This document shows, piece by piece, positions 30,286 through 35,964 of a stretch of 35,964 nt of DNA. A program made the translations under genes and the position numbers. Position 1 is the stretch's first letter. The number at the start of each line of letters is the position of its first letter. The stretch spans positions 1 to 35,964 of the forward strand of contig SFOK01000007.1 of the NCBI GenBank assembly GCA_004552395.1, read 5' to 3'. Source of the DNA: Bacteroidales bacterium (GTDB lineage Bacteria; Bacteroidota; Bacteroidia; Bacteroidales; Muribaculaceae). The notes below the pieces were generated by a model. That model was not told the origin of the DNA. It made no database searches and saw nothing but the letters and a program-made list of their open reading frames with translations.

Positions 30286-33070
30286 CTTTGTTGTCGTCGT
30301 CAGTTGTTTCGTCGGCCGGTTCGTCGCCGCCGTCTGAGTCGGAGAAGAGCTGTTTCTGCCCGGTGAGCTCGTCGAGCACATCAACCCGGCTCACTACCTC
30401 CTCCTCGGCTGTCACGGTTTTCCCGCACTCTGTTTCATCCTCATCCTCGGCCGTTTCGACATCAGGCACTCGCAGAGGCTCGAGCTCGGTGATGCTTCCG
30501 AGCTCCATGTTGGCTATGCGTTTGCCCTTGGCGCGGAAACCTTTCACCGCCACGAACTCCTCAGCATCGATCTCCACGGAGGGACGTCCCTCGTCGCGGC
30601 CGCCGAAGGTGACCTCCAGGCGCGGGAAAGGCGTGTCGGTGAGCAGTATGAGCCGCGAATTCTCGTCGTCGCCCACGAAGCGCTGAGGCTTGGCTGTGGA
30701 CTCGAAGCGGAAGCGTTTCACATAGGGATAGCCCTGCTGCGAAGCGTCGGTGAGGGCAGCCGTCCAGACGGTCTGCGTGTCGAATTTCAGTATGCGGGAG
30801 ATATTGTCGTCGTAGTGATTAGTGTCGCTGTATGAGGTGGTGTAGTATTCGCCCGTGCGGGTGATCACGAGCACCTGTTCGTCGCCGTGGAACTCACCCA
30901 AGAGCTGTCCGCGTCCCTCGTAGTTGATACGGAGCACATCGGGATCGAACCATACCATGCGGCCGCCGAGCGTGCTTGTGCCTTTTTCCTTCAGCGATAT
31001 ACGGGCTATCTCGTTCTTTGTTACGAGGTTGCCGAGCGTGTCCTTACCCTTCGGCTCCAGGGTTGAAAAGTCAACCTCGAGCTGCAGGTTCTTCAGGCGG
31101 GCTTTCGGCTTGAGGGTGACGCGGAGCACCTCCGCCTCGCCGTTCGGATTGGCCGAGAACCAGACCACCTTGGAGCCGGGCAGACGCTTGGTGAGATTGT
31201 ACTCGCGGTCGCGGGTGAGGCTCTTCAGAGCGAAACGCTTCTTATAGTAAGGGCCACCTTTGCCGTTGCGGTACACTACATTGTAGATGGTGCGCTCGTC
31301 GCGGCGCTTGAACACTCCGATATGGATCACATTCTTGTCCACATAGAACTTGTCGGCCACCTTCATCACCTTGTAGCGGCCGTCCTTGTAGAAGACTATT
31401 ATGTCGTCGAGGTCGGAGCAGTTGCATACGAACTCGGCGTCCTTCAGGGCCGTGCCGGCGAAGCCGCCTTCACGGTCGAAATACAGGCGCTTGTTGGCTT
31501 CGGCCACCTTCACGGCCTCGATAGAGTCAAAGCCGCGGATCACGGTGCGGCGCGGGTAATGCTCGCCGTATTTGGACCGCAGATGCTCGAACCATGTTAT
31601 GGTGAACTCGGTGATATGCTCTATGTCGTGGAGGAGCTGCTCGATCTGGGCGTTGAGGGCCTCGATGCGCGCCGTGGCTTTGTCGGCGTTGAATTTTAGG
31701 ATACGCCCCATCTTGATCTCCCACAGGCGCATGATGTCATCGCGCGTCACGGCGCGGTAGAACTGCGGCTTCCACGGGTCGAGCCGCTTGTCGATATGTT
31801 CCACTGCCGCGTCCATGTCGGGCGCCTGCTCCAGAGGCTTGTCCTTGTAGATGCGGTTCTCTATGAAGATCTTCTCCAACGAGAGGTAGAACTGCTCCTC
31901 GCGGGTCTCGTGCAGCTTTATCTCGAGCTCGCGGCGGAGGATCTGCCGCGTGTGGTCGGTGCTGTAGCGGAGCAGGTCGGAGACGGTGAGGAAGTGCGGC
32001 TTGTTGTCGCTGATCACACAGCAGATAGGCGATATGCTCACCTCGCAGTCGGTGAAGGCATAGAGCGCGTCGATAGCCTTGTCCGATGAGGTGCCGGGCT
32101 GCAGATGCACGAGTATGTTGGCTTTCTCGGCCGTGTTGTCATCCACATGGCGTATCTTGATCTTCCCCTTCTCCTGCGCCGCAAGTATTGAGGCTATCAG
32201 AGTGCCGGTGGTCTTGCCGAACGGCAGCTCGGTGATGGCCAGCGTCTTGCTGTCGATCTTCTCTATCTTGGCGCGTACCTTCACGGAGCCTCCGCGCGCG
32301 CCGTCGTTGTAGCGGCTCACATCGAGAAGGCCGCCGGTCTGGAAGTCGGGATAGAGCTGAAACTCCTCCCCTTTCAAATAGCTCACTGCCGCCGAGGCTA
32401 TCTCGTTGAAATTATGAGGCAGGATCTTGGAACTCAGACCCACGGCTATACCCTCCACACCCTGCGCCAGAAGAAGCGGGAATTTCACGGGAAGGATGAG
32501 CGGCTCCTTCTTGCGGCCGTCGTAGCTCGGCGTCCACTCGGTCACCTTCGGACTGTAGACTGCCTCCAGTGCAAACTCCGACAGACGCGCCTCGATGTAT
32601 CGCGAAGCAGCCGCGCTGTCGCCGGTGAGTATGTTGCCCCAGTTACCCTGCGTGTCCACGAGCAACTCTTTCTGGCCGAGCTGCACGAGCGCGCCGGCTA
32701 TTGAAGCGTCGCCGTGAGGGTGATACTGCATGGTGTTGCCCACAATGTTGGCCACCTTGTTGAAACGACCGTCGTCGAGCGTATACATGGAGTGAAGTAT
32801 GCGGCGCTGCACGGGCTTCAGGCCGTCTTCGATATGCGGGACGGCTCGCTGCAGAATCACGTAGCTGGCATACTCCAGAAACCAGTCCTGGTACATGCCC
32901 GAGAGCAGCGTGCGCTTATCGCTGCCCGGCCATGTGTAGGAGCGGTCATCCGTAGACTCGGGCAGTTTGGGGGCGCCGTCGTCGGACACGGGCCTCTCCT
33001 CGCCTGACTGCACATTTTCCTCCTCCTCTGCTAACTCTCTGTTAGTTATATCGTCGAAATTATCCTCCAT
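30278..33070 (-). CDS. parC: DNA topoisomerase IV subunit A (ParC)
   Basis: The DNA-cutting subunit of the type II topoisomerase that decatenates daughter chromosomes. The breakage-reunion domain starts near residue 60 (YASYVILQRAVPHIEDGLKPVQRRIL), with catalytic Arg157-Tyr158 in AAASRYIEARL. The C-terminal half carries a degenerate set of beta-propeller blades (e.g. ITRTGEYYTTSYSD). At 930 residues it is of the long Bacteroidota form, with acidic N- and C-terminal extensions (EEEENVQSGEE; GGDEPADETTDDDN). At the quinolone-contact positions it has Ala122 and Gly126 (E. coli GyrA Ser83 and Asp87). It heads an operon with the barrel-like protein and the S41 protease; parE is not in the window. 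Confidence 0.93.
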   Translation of the reverse strand: MEDNFDDITNRELAEEEENVQSGEERPVSDDGAPKLPESTDDRSYTWPGSDKRTLLSGMYQDWFLEYASYVILQRAVPHIEDGLKPVQRRILHSMYTLDDGRFNKVANIVGNTMQYHPHGDASIAGALVQLGQKELLVDTQGNWGNILTGDSAAASRYIEARLSEFALEAVYSPKVTEWTPSYDGRKKEPLILPVKFPLLLAQGVEGIAVGLSSKILPHNFNEIASAAVSYLKGEEFQLYPDFQTGGLLDVSRYNDGARGGSVKVRAKIEKIDSKTLAITELPFGKTTGTLIASILAAQEKGKIKIRHVDDNTAEKANILVHLQPGTSSDKAIDALYAFTDCEVSISPICCVISDNKPHFLTVSDLLRYSTDHTRQILRRELEIKLHETREEQFYLSLEKIFIENRIYKDKPLEQAPDMDAAVEHIDKRLDPWKPQFYRAVTRDDIMRLWEIKMGRILKFNADKATARIEALNAQIEQLLHDIEHITEFTITWFEHLRSKYGEHYPRRTVIRGFDSIEAVKVAEANKRLYFDREGGFAGTALKDAEFVCNCSDLDDIIVFYKDGRYKVMKVADKFYVDKNVIHIGVFKRRDERTIYNVVYRNGKGGPYYKKRFALKSLTRDREYNLTKRLPGSKVVWFSANPNGEAEVLRVTLKPKARLKNLQLEVDFSTLEPKGKDTLGNLVTKNEIARISLKEKGTSTLGGRMVWFDPDVLRINYEGRGQLLGEFHGDEQVLVITRTGEYYTTSYSDTNHYDDNISRILKFDTQTVWTAALTDASQQGYPYVKRFRFESTAKPQRFVGDDENSRLILLTDTPFPRLEVTFGGRDEGRPSVEIDAEEFVAVKGFRAKGKRIANMELGSITELEPLRVPDVETAEDEDETECGKTVTAEEEVVSRVDVLDELTGQKQLFSDSDGGDEPADETTDDDNKDA

Positions 33071-33128
33071 CTGTTGAGCTGCTATACCGTGGAATCCGCC
33101 GCGACAAGACGCAACGGGCTTTTCCTTA

Positions 33129-33160
33129 CAAAGTTAGCTATTTTTCGCGAATTTTGCAAA
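33129..33160 (-). promoter_or_regulatory. Promoter of parC
   Basis: On the minus strand TTTG (33157-33160), 20 bases, then TAACTTTG (33129-33136): a full match. Transcription starts near 33122, giving a leader of about 50 bases. Confidence 0.85.
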
Positions 33161-33217
33161 AGGGCTTCCGGAGCCTTCGCGCGCATATTCCTCCGCAGCC
33201 GGCCCCCGACCGGACAC

Positions 33218-33249
33218 AAAAAAAGCCGGTCCTTCGCGAAAAGAGCCGG
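33218..33249 (-). terminator. Terminator of the winged-helix gene
   Basis: On the minus strand a stem with CCGG/CCGG (33246-33249/33226-33229) and an inner TCTT/AAGG-type helix is followed by a run of seven T (33224-33218). It lies about 75 bases past the gene's stop and just before the parC promoter. Confidence 0.7.
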
Positions 33250-33321
33250 ATTCTATAAGTTCCGCTAACGGCTGACGGACAGTCATTTCAGAGCCTGTTA
33301 CCCAGGCCGTGTCAGCGGAGA

Positions 33322-33528
33322 TTAGACCAATGCAACGGTAATATCCTCATCGGTCTGCGCGAGCACAACCTTGCCCTCGCGGCCGAGCCAACCAAGAGCT
33401 GCCATAAGCTCATCTTTCTTCAGCTTGGTGGCCTTCTTGAGAAGCTTGAGTGTGAGAACTTTTGTGTCGGTGGCGTCCAGAGCTTTGTAAACTTCCCCGG
33501 CCCATGTGCCAATTGTTTCGATGTTCAT
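33322..33528 (-). CDS. Small winged helix-turn-helix protein (DUF2582 type)
   Basis: A 68-residue protein that is essentially one winged helix-turn-helix: KVLTLKLLKKATKLKKDELMAALGWLGREGKVVLAQ contains the helix-turn-helix and the wing. Proteins of this size and pattern are common and conserved in Bacteroidota (DUF2582, PF10771); their DNA targets are unknown. It is a single-gene unit with its own promoter (33578-33609) and terminator. A 28-base palindrome lies just upstream of the promoter and could be its operator, which is inference. Confidence 0.85.
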   Translation of the reverse strand: MNIETIGTWAGEVYKALDATDTKVLTLKLLKKATKLKKDELMAALGWLGREGKVVLAQTDEDITVALV

Positions 33529-33577
33529 TTGCTTAAAATTTTATGTCCTAAATGTTTTATCCTTTCTTTACTGCCGA

Positions 33578-33609
33578 CAAAATTAGTCAAAAATTTTAAT
33601 AATCACAAC
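33578..33609 (-). promoter_or_regulatory. Promoter of the winged-helix gene
   Basis: On the minus strand TAATTTTG (33578-33585) is a perfect -7 box. GTTG at 33606-33609 lies 20 bases upstream, one base off TTTG; a TTTG at 33609-33612 is 23 bases upstream. Confidence 0.7.
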
Positions 33610-33618
33610 AAAATCGCT

Positions 33619-33646
33619 AAAAAAGTATGTTTTAAAACACTTTTTT
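33619..33646. promoter_or_regulatory. A+T-rich palindrome upstream of the winged-helix promoter
   Basis: A perfect 12-base palindrome TGTTTTAAAACA (33628-33639) is flanked by AAAAAAGT on one side and CTTTTTT on the other, extending the symmetry to 28 bases. It lies right behind the -33 region on the minus strand. It may be an operator or a bidirectional terminator. Confidence 0.5.
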
Positions 33647-33687
33647 GACGTTTATTTGTCTTATTTGACCTCGTCGAACAAAAAAAG

Positions 33688-33780
33688 TTAAGGGAAAAGC
33701 GCCCAAAACTCGATTTCGGCCTTTTTATTAAAAATAACTCCGAACCGTTGCAAAAGGGTTACTTGGACTCTTTCCCTTAA
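33688..33780. repeat. 93-base segment with perfect 10-base terminal inverted repeats
   Basis: TTAAGGGAAA (33688-33697) and TTTCCCTTAA (33771-33780) bound 73 bases that contain TTCGG/CCGAA and TTTTT/AAAAA pairings. On the minus strand the closing stem is followed by a run of T (CTTTTTTT at 33687-33680), like the 3' end of a small RNA. Alternatively it is a miniature inverted-repeat element; no target duplication was seen. Confidence 0.55.
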
Positions 33781-33843
33781 ATTTTCTCATCGCCGGGGAC
33801 GAGACTGTAGCCTCTGTTCCCCGGAAAATCGAAGCCGCCTTAT

Positions 33844-33878
33844 AAAAAGCGCCTGCCCGGTTAGGACAAGCGCTTTTT
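33844..33878 (-). terminator. Terminator of typA
   Basis: AAAAAGCGC (33844-33852) and GCGCTTTTT (33870-33878) form a perfect 9-base stem, with an inner TGTCC/GGGCA helix. On the minus strand it ends in five T. It lies about 60 bases after the typA stop. Confidence 0.85.
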
Positions 33879-33939
33879 GAAAATATGATCGTAGTAGAGA
33901 GGTCGTTGATTCGCAAATGCCATTCAGGCGAACGATATC

Positions 33940-35739
33940 TTACTGGCGGTTGGCACGCTTGCGCTCCAGATCGTCGAGGATGATCTTGCGCAGACGGAGA
34001 TGATGCGGCGTAACCTCCACATATTCATCCTCCTTGATATATTCCAACGCCTCCTCAAGTGAGAACACCACAGGCGGCACGATACGGGCCTTGTCGTCGG
34101 CTCCCGAGGCACGCATATTGGTGAGCTTCTTCGACTTGGTGACATTCACCGGTATATCGTTGTCTTTGGCGTTCTCGCCCACTACCTGGCCGGCATACAC
34201 ATCCTCCTGCGGGAAGATGAAGAAGCGGCCGCGGTCCTGCAGCTTGTCGATGGCGTAGGCATAAGCCTTGCCGCTCTCTATGGCTATCAGCGAACCGTTA
34301 GTGCGGCGCTCTATGTCGCCCTTCCAGGGTTGAAAGTTGAGGAATCTGTGAGCCATAATCGCCTCTCCGGCCGTGCCGGTGAGCACATTGTTGCGCAGGC
34401 CGATGATGCCGCGCGAAGGTATTTGGAATTCAATGTTGATGCGGTCATTCTGCGTGTCCATCGAGACTATCTCGCCGCGACGGCGTGTCACGAGGTCCAC
34501 AACCTTGGAGCTGTATTCCTCGGGCACATTGATAGTAAGAGTCTCAATAGGCTCGCACTTCTCGCCGTCTATCTCCTTGATGATGACCTGCGGCTGACCC
34601 ACCTGCAGCTCGTACCCCTCGCGGCGCATGGTCTCTATTAGGATAGAGAGATGCAGCACACCGCGACCGTAGACGATCCAGGCATCCTCGCGGTCGGTCT
34701 TGGCCACACGCAGAGCCAGGTTGCGGTCGAGCTCGCGCATGAGGCGGTCGTAGATATGGCGCGAGGTCACATACTTGCCGTCCTTGCCGAAGAAGGGCGA
34801 ATCATTGATGGTGAAAAGCATCGACATGGTGGGCTCGTCGATGGCTATGCGGGGAAGCGGCTCGGGATTCTCCACAATTGAGATCGTATCGCCGATCTCG
34901 AATCCTTCCAGACCCACGATGGCGCATATATCGCCACTGCTTACCTCGCAGACCTTCTTGCGGCCCATGCCCTCGAAGGTATGCAGCTCCTTCACTTTCT
35001 GCTTCTCCACGGAGCCGTCCTTCTTGCAGAGGGCTATCTCCTGACCCTCGCGGATCGTGCCGCGGTGAACACGGCCCACTGCGATACGGCCCACATAGCT
35101 CGAATAGTCGAGCGATGTGATCAGCATCTGTGTGTCGCCCTCAAGCTCTTTCGGGGCCGGTATATAATCTATGATGGCATCGAGCACAGCCGTGATATCC
35201 TCGGTCGGCTTGCGCCAGTCCTTGGCCATCCATCCGTTCTTGGCGGAGCCGTAGATGGTCGGGAAATCGAGCTGATCCTCGGTAGCGTTCAGGTTGAACA
35301 TAAGGTCGAACACCATCTCGTTCACTTCGTCGGGACGGCAGTTCGGCTTGTCCACTTTGTTGATCACCACCACAGGCTTGAGGCCCATCTCTATAGCCTT
35401 CTGAAGCACGAAACGGGTCTGGGGCATAGGGCCCTCGAAGGCGTCGACGAGCAGCAGACAGCCGTCGGCCATGTTGAGCACACGCTCCACCTCGCCGCCG
35501 AAGTCGGCGTGCCCCGGGGTGTCTATGATGTTGATCTTGGTGCCTTTGTAATTGATCGAGACATTCTTGGAGAGAATTGTGATACCGCGCTCTCTCTCGA
35601 GGTCGTTGTTGTCAAGTATCAGTTCTCCTGTCGTCTGGTTGTCGCGAAACAGATGTCCCGCAAGCAGCATCTTGTCGACCAGTGTGGTCTTGCCGTGATC
35701 GACGTGTGCTATAATTGCAATATTTCTGATGTTCTGCAT
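33940..35739 (-). CDS. typA: GTP-binding protein TypA/BipA
   Basis: A 599-residue translational GTPase that binds the ribosome and supports assembly and stress or cold responses. The G domain shows AHVDHGKTTL (G1, near 11-20), RERGITI (G2), DTPGHADFGGEV (G3), NKVDKP (G4) and the GSAKNG region (G5). The EF-G-like beta-barrel and domains III and V follow, with the BipA-specific C-terminal end (near TPHHLRLRKIILDDLERKRANRQ). The ATG at 35739 gives the canonical MQNIRNIAIIAHVDH start; an in-frame ATG at 35811 overlaps the promoter and is rejected. It is a single-gene unit with a perfect promoter and a strong terminator. Confidence 0.97.
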   Translation of the reverse strand: MQNIRNIAIIAHVDHGKTTLVDKMLLAGHLFRDNQTTGELILDNNDLERERGITILSKNVSINYKGTKINIIDTPGHADFGGEVERVLNMADGCLLLVDAFEGPMPQTRFVLQKAIEMGLKPVVVINKVDKPNCRPDEVNEMVFDLMFNLNATEDQLDFPTIYGSAKNGWMAKDWRKPTEDITAVLDAIIDYIPAPKELEGDTQMLITSLDYSSYVGRIAVGRVHRGTIREGQEIALCKKDGSVEKQKVKELHTFEGMGRKKVCEVSSGDICAIVGLEGFEIGDTISIVENPEPLPRIAIDEPTMSMLFTINDSPFFGKDGKYVTSRHIYDRLMRELDRNLALRVAKTDREDAWIVYGRGVLHLSILIETMRREGYELQVGQPQVIIKEIDGEKCEPIETLTINVPEEYSSKVVDLVTRRRGEIVSMDTQNDRINIEFQIPSRGIIGLRNNVLTGTAGEAIMAHRFLNFQPWKGDIERRTNGSLIAIESGKAYAYAIDKLQDRGRFFIFPQEDVYAGQVVGENAKDNDIPVNVTKSKKLTNMRASGADDKARIVPPVVFSLEEALEYIKEDEYVEVTPHHLRLRKIILDDLERKRANRQ

Positions 35740-35808
35740 AGTGCACGCAAGGCTTTCGCTGCTTCGAAGCCTCCTTCTGTTATGTTGTGAGTACTCTTTT
35801 TCAAGGCG

Positions 35809-35840
35809 CAAAATTACAAAAAAAGCCGCTAATTTCCAAA
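35809..35840 (-). promoter_or_regulatory. Promoter of typA
   Basis: On the minus strand TTTG (35837-35840), 20 bases, then TAATTTTG (35809-35816): a full match. Transcription starts near 35802, leaving a leader of about 63 bases and confirming the start at 35739. Confidence 0.87.
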
Positions 35841-35898
35841 CACACTCCCCGCCTCACTCCCTCAATGCCCGGCTCAGCGCCCGGTACGCGCTTGAATT

Positions 35899-35936
35899 CC
35901 CGGTCACCGGGCGAATTTGCAATCGGGTTGCAAATT
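35899..35936. promoter_or_regulatory. Two adjacent palindromes upstream of a plus-strand promoter
   Basis: CCCGGTCACCGGG (35899-35911) is a perfect palindrome around a central base. Two bases on, AATTTGCAA (35914-35922) and TTGCAAATT (35928-35936) form a perfect 9-base inverted repeat with a 5-base spacer. They lie directly upstream of, and overlap the -33 region of, the promoter at 35945-35952, as operators would. Confidence 0.6.
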
Positions 35937-35944
35937 ATTTGTTG

Positions 35945-35952
35945 TACCTTTG
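35945..35952 (+). promoter_or_regulatory. -7 box of a promoter for a gene beyond the right edge
   Basis: TACCTTTG is a perfect -7 element on the plus strand. No TTTG is at the standard distance; TTTG at 35916-35919 is 25 bases upstream. The controlled gene is outside the window; rpsO often lies next to typA in this phylum, but this cannot be checked here. Confidence 0.6.
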
Positions 35953-35964
35953 CTGCTGAAATCG

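Larger units (their letters stand above)
33529..33939. other. Gene-free region between typA and the winged-helix gene
   Basis: This 411-base stretch has no plausible gene. It contains the winged-helix promoter, an A+T-rich palindrome (33619-33646), a 93-base segment bounded by perfect 10-base inverted repeats (33688-33780), a hairpin CCGGGGA/TCCCCGG (33793-33799/33818-33824) and the typA terminator (33844-33878). The density of inverted repeats suggests a small RNA or control elements. Confidence 0.75.

Overview
The window looks like chromosomal DNA of a G+C-rich member of the Bacteroidales, most likely Muribaculaceae-like; family level is an inference. Supporting signs are the rplM-rpsI-rpsB-tsf order, promoters of the Bacteroidota type (TTTG, about 20 bases, TAnnTTTG) instead of -35/-10 boxes, lipoproteins with acidic residues after the lipobox cysteine, and families nearly confined to this phylum (DUF4493, PCMF, DUF4923, DUF3822, SufE-type and TIGR02757 proteins). 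No IS element, phage gene, CRISPR array, rRNA or tRNA was seen.

Layout. 1-3420: the minus-strand operon rplM, rpsI, rpsB, tsf, with a perfect promoter and a 32-base tandem hairpin repeat between rpsB and tsf. 3522-5795: a secreted GH3 beta-glucosidase on the minus strand. 5796-6498: a 0.7 kb gene-free stretch with short repeats and hairpins. 6499-9231: a TonB-dependent receptor and a TIGR02757 protein (plus). 9318-11328: an RNA m5C methyltransferase and SufE (minus). 11329-11672: a divergent control region and structured leader. 11673-22148: a 10 kb plus-strand cluster of four predicted surface lipoproteins built from DUF4493, FN3-like and PCMF modules, two paralogous small outer-membrane barrels and a PAP2 phosphatase. 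22410-24464: a membrane-bound nucleotide-sugar dehydratase/epimerase with its own promoter and a folded leader. 24581-28306: DUF4923, DUF3822, RsmD and a RecD-like helicase (plus). 28433-33070: minus-strand operon of topoisomerase IV subunit A, a barrel-like protein and an S41 protease lipoprotein. 33322-35739: a small winged-helix protein and the GTPase TypA/BipA (minus), with palindromes and terminators. The right edge holds a plus-strand promoter for a gene outside the window.

The best candidate for an undescribed system is the 11.5-22.1 kb cluster. Its lipoproteins share one modular plan and are encoded with two dedicated barrels, which suggests a surface-exposed assembly; its function is unknown. 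The best non-coding signals are the rpsB-tsf tandem hairpins, which show a compensatory base change, the two folded leaders at 11.5 and 22.25 kb, and a 137-base inverted-repeat element at 14.2 kb.
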